From the NCBI GenBank assembly GCA_015689775.1, contig WVSR01000001.1:1117501-1181500 (forward strand): a stretch of DNA of 64,000 nucleotides, in the 5' to 3' direction. Positions 56,116 to 64,000 of the stretch are shown one piece after another. The stretch is from Rhodobacterales bacterium LSUCC0387 (GTDB lineage Bacteria; Pseudomonadota; Alphaproteobacteria; Rhodobacterales; Rhodobacteraceae). Positions within the stretch are counted from its first letter, which is position 1. Every line of letters begins with the position of its first letter. Under the pieces are notes generated by a model, which ran no database searches, was not told the DNA's origin, and worked only from the letters and a program-made list of their open reading frames with translations. A program made the position numbers and the translations under genes.

Positions 56116-57107
56116 GCAAAACCTATGACCTGGTGGGCATCGGCAATGCGATTGTTGATGTGATCGCACATGGCAATGACGCGTTTTTGGATGATATGGG
56201 AATTGAAAAGGGTATCATGCAATTGATCGACAAGGATCGCGCAGAGATGCTTTATGCCGCTATGACGGATCGTGTGCAGACCGCTGGCGGCTCGGTGGCA
56301 AATACAATCGCAGGTGTGGCCAGTTTGGGTCTGAAAACTGCGTTTTTGGGTAAGGTCAAAGACGATGAGTTGGGTCGATTTTACGCCGATGGCATGCGAG
56401 CCGATGGTAGTGATTTTCCTAACCCGCCTGTTGCATACACGGATTTGCCCCCCACATCGCGCTCGATGATTTTTGTCTCACCAGATGGTGAGCGCTCGAT
56501 GAATACATATCTTGGCGCAGGCGCTGACTTTAACGAGGTGGATGTGGATGTCGACACTGCCAAAGCCGCGCGTTGGATGTTTTTGGAGGGCTATCTCTAT
56601 GACAAGCCCGAAGGCAAGTCTGCCTTTACCCTTGCAGGTCAGGCCTGCCGCGCGGGCGGAGGTAGAGTGGGGATCACTCTGTCCGATCCGTTTTGTGTGG
56701 ACAGGCACCGCGATGATTTCCGTAATCTTATTTCGCAAGGTATGGATTTCACCATTGGGAACCATGAAGAATGGCTGTCGCTCTATCAGACCAGCGATCT
56801 TGACGCGGCCTTGGCTGAGGCCGCGGGGGCTTGTGGGCTGATTGTCTGCACCCATTCGGGCGAGGCGGTGAAGATCATCCACCAAGGCACGCGTTACGAG
56901 GTTGCTGTAATCCCCGTCACCCCTGCCGATGCAACAGGGGCGGGCGACCAATTTGCTGCGGGGTTCTTGGGCGGGATGGCGATGGATGTTGGCATTGCGC
57001 GCGCAGGCGAGATGGGTGTAGCTGCCGCGGCAGAAGTGATCGCCCAAATCGGCCCGCGCCCAAAGCGCAGCCTGCATTCGGTATTCGCCGATAAAAACTT
57101 GATCTGA
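56112..57107 (+). CDS. PfkB-family carbohydrate/nucleoside kinase (adenosine-kinase-like)
   Basis: From ATG 56112 (overlapping the nth stop) the protein has 331 residues. It begins YDLVGIGNAIVDVIAHG, has GGSVANTIAGVASLG, and the second PfkB signature DATGAGDQFAAGFLGG with the catalytic Asp. This arrangement, including early GIGNAIVD, resembles adenosine kinase and related nucleoside/sugar kinases of alphaproteobacteria. It phosphorylates a sugar or nucleoside with ATP; substrate uncertain. Confidence 0.9.
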   Translation: MSKTYDLVGIGNAIVDVIAHGNDAFLDDMGIEKGIMQLIDKDRAEMLYAAMTDRVQTAGGSVANTIAGVASLGLKTAFLGKVKDDELGRFYADGMRADGSDFPNPPVAYTDLPPTSRSMIFVSPDGERSMNTYLGAGADFNEVDVDVDTAKAARWMFLEGYLYDKPEGKSAFTLAGQACRAGGGRVGITLSDPFCVDRHRDDFRNLISQGMDFTIGNHEEWLSLYQTSDLDAALAEAAGACGLIVCTHSGEAVKIIHQGTRYEVAVIPVTPADATGAGDQFAAGFLGGMAMDVGIARAGEMGVAAAAEVIAQIGPRPKRSLHSVFADKNLI

Positions 57108-57153
57108 TCAATCGCCCAGTTTGGCGTGCACCTCGTCTAGATCAATCTCGCCA

Positions 57154-57306
57154 ATGGGCATCTTATTGGCAGGGCTTGATCCGCATTACATCATCCGCCA
57201 ATCACGCAATGGCGATGAGAACTTGCAGGTGCTTGCGCAATTCTTCACCATATCGCAGGAACATGCGCAGGGGCTGTTGAACACGCCGCATTTGTTTGAC
57301 GACTAA
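57154..57306 (+). other. Unassigned small ORF between the PfkB and HIT genes
   Basis: An ORF of 50 codons from ATG 57154 ends in a neat C-terminal-like tail (AHAQ-type helix, then NTPHLFDD). On the opposite strand, a 17-codon ORF (57162 to 57109) also ends like a C-terminus (IDLDEVHAKLGD). No family is recognised for either. They may be remnants of lost genes, small proteins or chance ORFs; no RBS is clear for the plus-strand ORF. Confidence 0.25.
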
Positions 57307-57338
57307 CCCCTGCCAAAGCCAAAAGGGGGCCGCAAGAC

Positions 57339-57725
57339 ATGCCGCATGAGTACGATCCGCAGAATATCTTTGCAAAAATCCTGCGCGGAGAAATTCCAAA
57401 TAACACTGTCGCTGAGACCGATCATTGTCTGGCCTTTCACGATATTGGGCCACAGGCGCCGACCCATATTCTGGTGATCCCGAAAGGGGCCTATGTGACC
57501 TATGATGATTTTGCACAAAACGCGTCAGACGCGGAAATCTTGGATTTTGTGCGCCTTACCGGACGGCTGTGCAAAGAGCTTGGCCTGTCCTTGGCTGAAG
57601 GCGGGCAGGGCTATCGCGCCATCTCCAACGCGGGCGATCATGGCGGGCAAGAGGTGCCGCATTATCACCTGCATCTATTGGGTGGGGTGGCCTTGGGGCC
57701 TTTGTTGGCGAAGCGCTCAGGCTGA
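57339..57725 (+). CDS. HIT-family (HINT/PKCI-type) nucleotide hydrolase
   Basis: The 128-residue protein has the HIT motif VPHYHLHLLGG (HxHxH) near the C-terminus and the typical start IFAKILRGEIPNNTV. HINT proteins hydrolyse adenosine phosphoramidates or AMP-lysine. It overlaps the convergent ABC ATPase gene by 9 bp at the stops. Confidence 0.93.
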   Translation: MPHEYDPQNIFAKILRGEIPNNTVAETDHCLAFHDIGPQAPTHILVIPKGAYVTYDDFAQNASDAEILDFVRLTGRLCKELGLSLAEGGQGYRAISNAGDHGGQEVPHYHLHLLGGVALGPLLAKRSG

Positions 57726-58652
57726 TCGCGTGAGCGAGACAAAGACATCCTGCAAATCGGGCTCTTGGGTTTTCACGTCACGAATGCCCACGCCCGCAAC
57801 CCGCAGACTGTCTAAAATCGCGGCAGGGCTTGTTTTGGCGCGGCTATAGCTAAAGACCAATGCGCCATCACTGCGCCGCTCAAGGGTTACGTCTTGCGGG
57901 GCGGTGACCGCATCGCTTGGCCCTTCTGGCAAGATCACAAGGCTTTTTTGATCCATCTGCGCCAGTAAGTTTTCGGTGCGATCGCGCGCGATCACCGCGC
58001 CATGGTTGATGATGGCGATTTCATCGCACATCTCCTCGGCTTCTTCGAGGTAGTGGGTGGTGAGAATGATGGTCATGCCCCGCTCTTCATTCAGGCGGCG
58101 CACATTGGCCCATAACATTTGACGCAATTCAATATCGACCCCTGCGGTTGGTTCATCCAAGACCAGCACGTGGGGGTTATGAATCAATGCCTTGCCAAGC
58201 AGCAATCTGCGCCGCATCCCACCTGATAGGGTGCGTGCATAGGCTTCGGCCTTATCCTCAAGCCCGATGAGGCGCAAAACCCCCTCAACATCGCGTTGCG
58301 ATTTTGGCATCCCATAGAGCCCTGCCTGCACGTCCAACGCCGCGCGGGGGGTAAAAAACGGGTCGATGTTCAATTCCTGGGGCATCACCCCGATAGAGGC
58401 GCGCGATTGGCGCGGGTTTTTGTCCTGATCAAACCCCCAAATTGTAACTTGGCCTGAGGTCTTGGTCACAAGCCCCGCCAAAATGTTGATCATAGTGGAT
58501 TTGCCCGCACCATTTGGCCCCAAGAGCCCAAAAATAGACCCGCGAGGAATGTTGAGATCAACGCCCTTCAGCGCCTCTTTGGCAGGGTTGCGCGCGCTGG
58601 CCGCGTAGGTCTTGCGCAAATTGCGCAAATCGATGGCGTTTTCGCGTGGCAT
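57717..58652 (-). CDS. ABC-2-type exporter ATP-binding protein
   Basis: The 311-residue ATPase has Walker A (GPNGAGKST), the signature LSGGMRRR, Walker B (VLVLDEPTAGVD) and the H-loop (TTHYLEEAEE). The ~80-residue C-terminal extension is as in DrrA/NodI/CcmA-type exporters. The membrane partner would be an ABC-2 permease, which is not found beside it: downstream is the convergent HIT gene and upstream a plus-strand zinc-finger gene. It may pair with a permease elsewhere. Confidence 0.9.
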   Translation of the reverse strand: MPRENAIDLRNLRKTYAASARNPAKEALKGVDLNIPRGSIFGLLGPNGAGKSTMINILAGLVTKTSGQVTIWGFDQDKNPRQSRASIGVMPQELNIDPFFTPRAALDVQAGLYGMPKSQRDVEGVLRLIGLEDKAEAYARTLSGGMRRRLLLGKALIHNPHVLVLDEPTAGVDIELRQMLWANVRRLNEERGMTIILTTHYLEEAEEMCDEIAIINHGAVIARDRTENLLAQMDQKSLVILPEGPSDAVTAPQDVTLERRSDGALVFSYSRAKTSPAAILDSLRVAGVGIRDVKTQEPDLQDVFVSLTRSA

Positions 58653-58781
58653 TGTCCTGTCTCCTCTTGCCCGATGGGAGGCAAACTGCGATATGAGGCA
58701 GGTGTAAGCCTATGCTATGGCTAGGGCAAGCAGCCCGCGTGCGCACAGCGCGCAGTCAGACAGGACAGGAGGAACGGCTCA

Positions 58782-58967
58782 ATGACCATGGACGCCCCAG
58801 AAACCGAGATTGTCAGCCAATGGCGTGTCGCCTGCGATGGCGGGCAGGGGGCCTTGGGTCATCCACGGGTGTGGCTGTCAATTCCGCATGAAACGGGTCG
58901 TGTCGAATGTGGCTATTGCGACAAAATGTTCATCCATGAAAGGGCCGCCAAAAAGGCCAAACCCTAA
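58782..58967 (+). CDS. zf-CHCC zinc-finger protein (small)
   Basis: A 61-residue protein with Cys18, His27, Cys43 and Cys46 (CGYC), in the order of the zf-CHCC family. The related NDUFS6 is an accessory subunit of complex I. AGGAGG lies nine bases before the ATG at 58782. A second ATG (58788) is possible. Function in bacteria is not known to me beyond zinc binding; it is common in Rhodobacteraceae. Confidence 0.85.
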   Translation: MTMDAPETEIVSQWRVACDGGQGALGHPRVWLSIPHETGRVECGYCDKMFIHERAAKKAKP

Positions 58968-59048
58968 GCACCGCTTTCGGGTCGCATCCCGTCTGATGCT
59001 GCGCTAGAACAGGGGAAGCAAGACCCCAGAAACAAGCGCGGTGTGAAT

Positions 59049-61862
59049 ATGAGCGGATTTAGCAAAGGGTGCCACCTTCATCTCGTTGATGGCTCGGCCT
59101 TTATTTTTCGGGCCTTTCATGCGCTGCCGCCGCTAACGCGCAAGTCCGATGGCCTGCCCATTGGGGCGGTGTCGGGCTTTTGCAACATGCTTTTGAAGAT
59201 GATTGTCGAGAATGGCGGCTCTGACGGGCCAACCCATGCGGCGGTGGTGTTTGACAAAGGCAGCCACACCTTTCGCAATGATCTATACGATCTCTACAAA
59301 GCCAATCGTGATGCCATGCCCGAGGATTTGCGCCCGCAAATGCCGCTGACCCGCGAGGCCACGCGGGCCTTTAACCTCGCCTGTCTAGAGTTGGAGGGAT
59401 ACGAGGCGGATGACATCATCGCCACCCTTGCGCGTGAAGCACGCGAGGCAGGGGGGTGCTGCACCATTATCTCATCGGATAAAGACCTGATGCAGCTTGT
59501 CGGGGGCGGGGTCGAGATGTTCGATGCGATGAAAAATGCGCGCATTGATGCCGAAGGTGTTTTTGCAAAATTTGGGGTCGGGCCCGAGCGGGTGATTGAT
59601 GTACAATCCTTAGCGGGGGATAGTGTGGACAATATTCCCGGGGCGCCTGGCATCGGCATAAAAACAGCCGCGCTTTTGATTAATGAATATGGTGATTTGG
59701 ACACGCTACTGGCTCGGGCCGAGGAAATAAAGCAACCCAAACGGCGCGATGCGTTGATTGAATTTGCCGATCAAATTCGATTGTCGCGGCAATTGGTCAG
59801 TCTCGATGATCAAGTGCCGCTTGAAATCACTCTTGACGATTTAGAGGTTAAAGACCCCGAACCAGAGGTTTTGATGCAATTTCTAGCCGCGATGGAGTTT
59901 CGTAGCCTGACCAAGCGTGTCGCGGATCATTTGGGGGTCGAGGCTCCGGAAATTCAGGCGAGCGCTGCCGCTCCTGCGCCTTCGGGCGGGGCGGCCCCCG
60001 CCACACCCGAATTCCCCGCCTTTGATCACGGCCAATATGAGACAATCACAACGCTTGAGGCCCTAACCCCATGGCTTGAGGTGGCGCGGACGCAAGGGTT
60101 TATTGCGATTGATACCGAGACAACCGCGCTAGATGAGATGCGCGCCGAACTGGTTGGCGTGTCCTTGGCCACTAAGGCAGGGCGCGCCTGTTATATCCCG
60201 CTGCAACACCGCGCAGGCGGGGATGATCTCTTTGGCAGCGCCGCATTGGTCGAGGGGCAAATGCCGCTTGCCACAGCTCTAGACGCATTGCGCCCCGTGT
60301 TCCAGGATGAGGCCATCGTCAAAATCGGGCAAAACATGAAATATGACGCGAAAATCTTGGCCCGATACGGGATCAAGGTCGCGCCAATTGATGACACGAT
60401 GTTGATGTCTTATGCGCTGCATGGCGGGTTGCACGGGCATGGGATGGATGCGCTATCTGCGCGCTATCTCGATCATGAACCGATCCCGATTAAAACCCTG
60501 CTTGGGGCGGGGAAGGCCGCAATCACCTTTGACTTGGTCAAGATTGAAGATGCGGCCCCCTATGCGGCTGAGGATGCCGATATCACCTTACGCCTGTGGC
60601 AGTTGTTCAAGCCTCAGTTGCATCAGGTTCAGGTGACACGGGTTTATGAAACGCTGGAGCGCCCACTTGTGCCCGTTTTGGCGCGTATGGAAATGGCGGG
60701 GGTCTGCGTTGACCGTGATGTGCTGAGCCGTATGTCAAATGCATTTGCACAGAAAATGGCGGCGCTAGAGGCCGAAGCCCATGAATTGGCGAGCGAGGCG
60801 TTTAATCTGGCGAGCCCCAAACAGCTTGGTGAAATCTTATTCGACAAGATGGGCCTTGAAGGCGGCAAAAAGGGCAAGACGGGGGCCTATTCCACGGGAG
60901 CGGATATTCTTGAAGATCTCGCCGCCGCAGGTCACGAATTGCCTGCGCGTCTGTTGGATTGGCGCCAGATTGCCAAACTGAAATCGACCTATACCGATGC
61001 GTTGCAAGATCATATCAACTCTGAGACGGGCCGCGTGCATACCTCCTACGTCATTGCGGGCGCGAATACGGGCCGTCTGGCCTCAACCGATCCGAACCTG
61101 CAAAATATTCCCATTCGCAGCGAAGAGGGTCGCCGCATCCGCGAGGCCTTTGTGGCCCCTGAGGGGCGCGTTTTGGTCAGTTTGGACTACAGCCAAATTG
61201 AATTGCGCATTTTGGCTGAGATTGCAGGGATTGATGCACTTAAACAGGCCTTTCGCGAAGGGCAAGACATTCACGCCGCGACCGCGTCTGAAATGTTCGG
61301 CATCCCACTAGATCAAATGACCTCTGACATTCGCCGTCAGGCCAAGGCAATCAATTTTGGGGTCATTTATGGCATTTCTGGCTTTGGTCTTGCGCGCAAT
61401 TTGCGGATACCTCGCGCTGAGGCGCAAGGATTCATCGACCGCTATTTCGAGCGCTTCCCAGGTATCCGTGATTATATGACCGCGACCAAGGAACTCGCCA
61501 AATCGCACCGCTATGTGCAAACCTTGTTTGGCCGTAAAATTCATACACCTGATATCGAAGCGAAAGGCCCCGCCGCAGGCTTTGCGCAGCGCGCGGCCAT
61601 CAACGCGCCCATCCAAGGCACGGCTGCTGATATCATCCGCCGCGCGATGATCCGCATGGATAAGGCAATCGCAGATTTGCCTGCAACCATGTTGTTGCAA
61701 GTCCATGATGAATTGGTCTTTGAGGTGGATGAGGGTGCGGTGGATGCCCTGATTGCTCGCGCCCGCGATGTTATGGAAAGCGCGGCAAGCCCCGTTTTGC
61801 ATCTGTCTGTGCCGTTGGTTGTAGATGCCGGGCAGGGTAAAAATTGGGCCGAGGCGCATTGA
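59049..61862 (+). CDS. polA: DNA polymerase I
   Basis: From ATG 59049 the protein has 937 residues (GTG at 59043 adds two). Order: 5' nuclease domain (1-~300, LVDGSAFIFRAFHALP and GYEADDIIATLA), proofreading 3'-5' exonuclease (~340-510) with intact IDTETT, and the polymerase domain. The polymerase has motif A VSLDYSQIELR, motif B RRQAKAINFGVIYG and motif C LQVHDELVFE. It fills gaps after Okazaki primer removal and repair. All three activities look intact. Confidence 0.97.
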   Translation: MSGFSKGCHLHLVDGSAFIFRAFHALPPLTRKSDGLPIGAVSGFCNMLLKMIVENGGSDGPTHAAVVFDKGSHTFRNDLYDLYKANRDAMPEDLRPQMPLTREATRAFNLACLELEGYEADDIIATLAREAREAGGCCTIISSDKDLMQLVGGGVEMFDAMKNARIDAEGVFAKFGVGPERVIDVQSLAGDSVDNIPGAPGIGIKTAALLINEYGDLDTLLARAEEIKQPKRRDALIEFADQIRLSRQLVSLDDQVPLEITLDDLEVKDPEPEVLMQFLAAMEFRSLTKRVADHLGVEAPEIQASAAAPAPSGGAAPATPEFPAFDHGQYETITTLEALTPWLEVARTQGFIAIDTETTALDEMRAELVGVSLATKAGRACYIPLQHRAGGDDLFGSAALVEGQMPLATALDALRPVFQDEAIVKIGQNMKYDAKILARYGIKVAPIDDTMLMSYALHGGLHGHGMDALSARYLDHEPIPIKTLLGAGKAAITFDLVKIEDAAPYAAEDADITLRLWQLFKPQLHQVQVTRVYETLERPLVPVLARMEMAGVCVDRDVLSRMSNAFAQKMAALEAEAHELASEAFNLASPKQLGEILFDKMGLEGGKKGKTGAYSTGADILEDLAAAGHELPARLLDWRQIAKLKSTYTDALQDHINSETGRVHTSYVIAGANTGRLASTDPNLQNIPIRSEEGRRIREAFVAPEGRVLVSLDYSQIELRILAEIAGIDALKQAFREGQDIHAATASEMFGIPLDQMTSDIRRQAKAINFGVIYGISGFGLARNLRIPRAEAQGFIDRYFERFPGIRDYMTATKELAKSHRYVQTLFGRKIHTPDIEAKGPAAGFAQRAAINAPIQGTAADIIRRAMIRMDKAIADLPATMLLQVHDELVFEVDEGAVDALIARARDVMESAASPVLHLSVPLVVDAGQGKNWAEAH

Positions 61863-62455
61863 GGTCGCGCACAAATCGACCGCATCCCCGCAAGACGCTT
61901 GAGGGGCCAAGGCGGCTTGTGGCTTTTAACAAGCCCATGGATGTCCTAAGCCAATTTTCGCCCGATGGTCATTGGCGGGGGCTTTCTGATTATTTGGATC
62001 TGCCAGGCCTTTATCCTGCAGGGCGGTTGGATCGCGACAGCGAAGGGTTGCTGCTGCTGACCAATGATGGCCGACTGCAGGCGCAGATCACAAGCCCTGC
62101 GGCCAAACTGCCAAAGACCTACTATGCGATGGTTGAGGGTGCCCCAAACCCCGATGCTGTTGCCGCACTGCGCGCAGGGATTACGCTGAAAGATGGGCCG
62201 ACACGCCCCGCCGAGGCCGCGCAGGTGACCGAACCTGACTGGCTCTGGCCGCGCGTGCCGCCTGTGCGTTATCGTCAAACTGTGCCAGATCATTGGCTGC
62301 GCATGACCATTACCGAAGGGCGCAACCGCCAAGTGCGGCGGATGTGCGCCCATGTGGGTCTGCCTGTTTTGCGGCTTGTTCGGTGGCAAATCGGGGAATG
62401 GGTTTTGGGTGACCTGCCCCCTGCCGCATGGCGCGAGATCGATTTTCCCAAATAA
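61844..62455 (+). CDS. rRNA pseudouridine synthase (RsuA/RluE type)
   Basis: The 203-residue protein starts at TTG 61844 within the end of polA; a TTG at 61859 that overlaps the polA stop is the alternative. LVAFNKPMDVLSQF, AGRLDRDSEGLLLLTNDG (catalytic Asp) and TEGRNRQVRRMCAHVGLPV are conserved in the RsuA/RluB/RluE family. The lack of an S4 domain and the short size fit RluE, which modifies 23S rRNA; the exact site is unknown. It probably shares a transcript with polA. Confidence 0.9.
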   Translation: MGRGALRSRTNRPHPRKTLEGPRRLVAFNKPMDVLSQFSPDGHWRGLSDYLDLPGLYPAGRLDRDSEGLLLLTNDGRLQAQITSPAAKLPKTYYAMVEGAPNPDAVAALRAGITLKDGPTRPAEAAQVTEPDWLWPRVPPVRYRQTVPDHWLRMTITEGRNRQVRRMCAHVGLPVLRLVRWQIGEWVLGDLPPAAWREIDFPK

Positions 62456-62486
62456 AAAGGCGCGCAAGGCTTTCCCCCTGCGCGCC
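62454..62486 (-). terminator. Hairpin terminator downstream of pdhC (minus strand)
   Basis: GGCGCGCA (62459-62466) and TGCGCGCC (62479-62486) form an 8-bp stem with a 12-base loop. On the minus strand the stem is followed by TTTTTATT, which fits pdhC termination. It also lies just after the pseudouridine synthase stop on the plus strand and may serve both. Confidence 0.75.
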
Positions 62487-62508
62487 CTTATCCGAATGTC
62501 GCGGGCTG

Positions 62509-63795
62509 TTAGGCTAACATCGCCATTGGGTTTTCCAGATTGCGCACGATCGAGGCCAGTAACTCTGCCCCAAGTGCGCCATCAATCGCGCGGTGATCCA
62601 CGGAAAGCGTGACCGACATCATAGTCGCCACTTGCACCGCGCCATCCTCGCTAACAACGGGCTTTTTTACCCCTGCACCAACCGCCAAGATTGCGCCATG
62701 GGGCGGGTTGATGACGGCATCGAAATTATCGACCCCGAACATGCCCAAGTTGGAAATTGCGAAACTGCCGCCCTGATATTCATGCGGGGCAAGTTTCTTG
62801 GACCGCGCGCGTGCCGCTAGATCCTTCATCTCACCCGACAAGCGCGACAGGGATTTTTGATCCGCATCTTTGAGTACAGGCGTGAACAGCCCACCTTCAA
62901 TTGCCACAGCCACCGCAACATCAGACGGTTTCAGCTTTAGGATACGATCCCCTGCCCAAACCGCATTGGCATCTGGCACTTCCTGCAGGGCAAGGGCACA
63001 GGCCTTGATGATGAAATCATTGACCGAAAGCTTGACATCCCGCGCAGCCAATTGCGCGTTCAGCTGGCCGCGGAAGCCAAGCAGATTGTCGATCCGAATG
63101 TCGCGGCGCAGATAGAAATGTGGGATGGTTTGCTTGGCCTCGGTGAGGCGGGCGGCAACAGTTTTGCGCATCCCATCCAAAGCCACTTCTTCATAATCGC
63201 GGCCTTCGTAGATCTTCTTGATCTGGTCTGCACCAGGTGAGGCGGGGAGAGCGGGCGCGCTTTGCGCAGGCGCTGCTGTCGCCGCAGGAGCAGATGCAAC
63301 CGCCTTGCCGCTTTCGACATCCGCCTTCACGATCCGCCCGTGTGGGCCTGTGCCCTTCACTTGGGTCAGGTCGATGCCCTTTTCCGCCGCAATCCGCCGC
63401 GCAAGCGGTGAGGCAAAAACCCGTGCGCCCTCTGCCTTAGGGGCCGCAGGTGCAGGGGTGGGGGTTGCAGGTGTGGCAGGGGCACATTGGGCTGCGGGTG
63501 CAGATGCCGCAGGGGCAGGGGCCGATGCGCCAGGTTCCGCGCTCATATCCTCGCCCGCTTCACCGATGATGGCGATGGCCGTGTTGACCTTCACCCCTTC
63601 GGTGCCTTCAGGCACAAGAATTTTGCCAATCACGCCTTCATCCACGGCCTCGAATTCCATCGTGGCCTTGTCGGTTTCAATCTCGGCCAAAAGGTCGCCT
63701 GCTTGCACAGTGTCCCCCTCTTTGACCAACCATTTCGCCAATGTGCCCTCTTCCATTGTGGGCGACAGGGCGGGCATTAGAATTTCGGTTGCCAT
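62509..63795 (-). CDS. pdhC: Pyruvate dehydrogenase E2 (dihydrolipoamide acetyltransferase)
   Basis: The 428-residue protein has one N-terminal lipoyl domain ([13 protein letters not shown], lipoyl Lys), an Ala/Pro-rich linker (about 85-125), a peripheral-subunit-binding domain ([21 protein letters not shown]) and the catalytic domain with [14 protein letters not shown] near the end. It passes acetyl groups to CoA in the pyruvate dehydrogenase complex. It follows pdhB by 13 bp on the minus strand. Confidence 0.95.
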   Translation of the reverse strand: MATEILMPALSPTMEEGTLAKWLVKEGDTVQAGDLLAEIETDKATMEFEAVDEGVIGKILVPEGTEGVKVNTAIAIIGEAGEDMSAEPGASAPAPAASAPAAQCAPATPATPTPAPAAPKAEGARVFASPLARRIAAEKGIDLTQVKGTGPHGRIVKADVESGKAVASAPAATAAPAQSAPALPASPGADQIKKIYEGRDYEEVALDGMRKTVAARLTEAKQTIPHFYLRRDIRIDNLLGFRGQLNAQLAARDVKLSVNDFIIKACALALQEVPDANAVWAGDRILKLKPSDVAVAVAIEGGLFTPVLKDADQKSLSRLSGEMKDLAARARSKKLAPHEYQGGSFAISNLGMFGVDNFDAVINPPHGAILAVGAGVKKPVVSEDGAVQVATMMSVTLSVDHRAIDGALGAELLASIVRNLENPMAMLA

Positions 63796-63808
63796 AATCA
63801 GACCCTTC

Positions 63809-64000
63809 TTAGCGATAGGTTACGGATTTAACTGCTGCGACCACCTCATCGGTGGTGACAAGGGCCAGTTTCTCAAGGTTCGCCGCATAGGGCATCGGCA
63901 CATCTTTGCCTGTGCAATTGATCACAGGCGCATCGAGGTAATCAAAGGCGTTTTGCATCAGATATGCCGAGATATGATTGCCGATGGAGGCCACAGGAAA
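63809..64000 (-). CDS. pdhB: Pyruvate dehydrogenase E1 beta, C-terminal part (5'-truncated by window)
   Basis: Only the last ~63 residues are inside the window; the frame is open to the right edge. [20 protein letters not shown] and [20 protein letters not shown] are the conserved C-terminal sequences of PdhB (transketolase C domain). With PdhA it carries out thiamine-dependent decarboxylation of pyruvate. Its position before pdhC confirms the assignment. Confidence 0.93.
   Translation of the reverse strand, partial: FPVASIGNHISAYLMQNAFDYLDAPVINCTGKDVPMPYAANLEKLALVTTDEVVAAVKSVTYR

Overview
The window reads as a chromosomal segment of an alphaproteobacterium of the Rhodobacterales (Roseobacter-group Rhodobacteraceae). 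The main reasons are the irr-fabA-fabB-fabI neighbourhood, the pdhB-pdhC order with a lipoyl E2, the fused TRAP/TAXI transporter, and the style of the housekeeping proteins. No rRNA, tRNA, CRISPR array, insertion sequence or prophage was seen.

Positions 1 to about 36170 are a surface-polysaccharide (most likely O-antigen/LPS) island. A long plus-strand operon (1-19745) carries a transketolase C-terminal half, two SDR epimerase/dehydratases, a GT10 fucosyltransferase, GT2 and GT4/GT-B glycosyltransferases, a carbamoyltransferase, an asparagine synthase, three methyltransferases (two of FkbM type), a Wzx flippase and a Wzy-like polymerase. Many of its genes overlap by 4 bp. Next come precursor genes: gmd and fcl on the minus strand, a DUF268 gene and manC on the plus strand (together GDP-mannose to GDP-L-fucose), galE, and a membrane CapD/WbpM-type dehydratase. 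They are followed by GT25, a GT11 alpha-1,2-fucosyltransferase, another GT4 and an O-antigen ligase-like protein. The island ends with galU, an LptD/OstA-family outer-membrane protein and a NusG/RfaH-like antiterminator. The first 15 kb are visibly A+T-rich and rich in rare starts (GTG, TTG), unlike the G+C-rich sequence after about 35.6 kb, which suggests horizontal acquisition.

Positions 36.2-45 kb hold a TRAP transporter (TAXI binding protein plus fused permease) on the minus strand. A sulfur-handling group on the plus strand follows: a Crp/Fnr regulator with a Cys pair, two half-size YeeE/YedE proteins, a persulfide-dioxygenase-like MBL protein, a DUF442 phosphatase/sulfurtransferase-like protein and a SulP anion transporter.

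Positions 45-48.4 kb hold irr (minus) divergent from fabA-fabB-fabI (plus), closed by a strong bidirectional terminator shared with an FKBP isomerase gene. Positions 49-64 kb are ordinary core and accessory genes: alpha/beta hydrolase, PLP-dependent dehydratase, Tet-type MFS exporter, PcaD-like hydrolase with a FadR-type regulator, OmpA lipoprotein, AraC-MGMT fusion, nth, PfkB kinase, HIT protein, an ABC ATPase without adjacent permease, zf-CHCC protein, polA, a pseudouridine synthase, and pdhC/pdhB (pdhB cut by the window end).

The most interesting unit is the polysaccharide island. It would make a doubly fucosylated, carbamoylated/amidated and methylated glycan, and it comes with its own LptD-family protein and RfaH-like factor.
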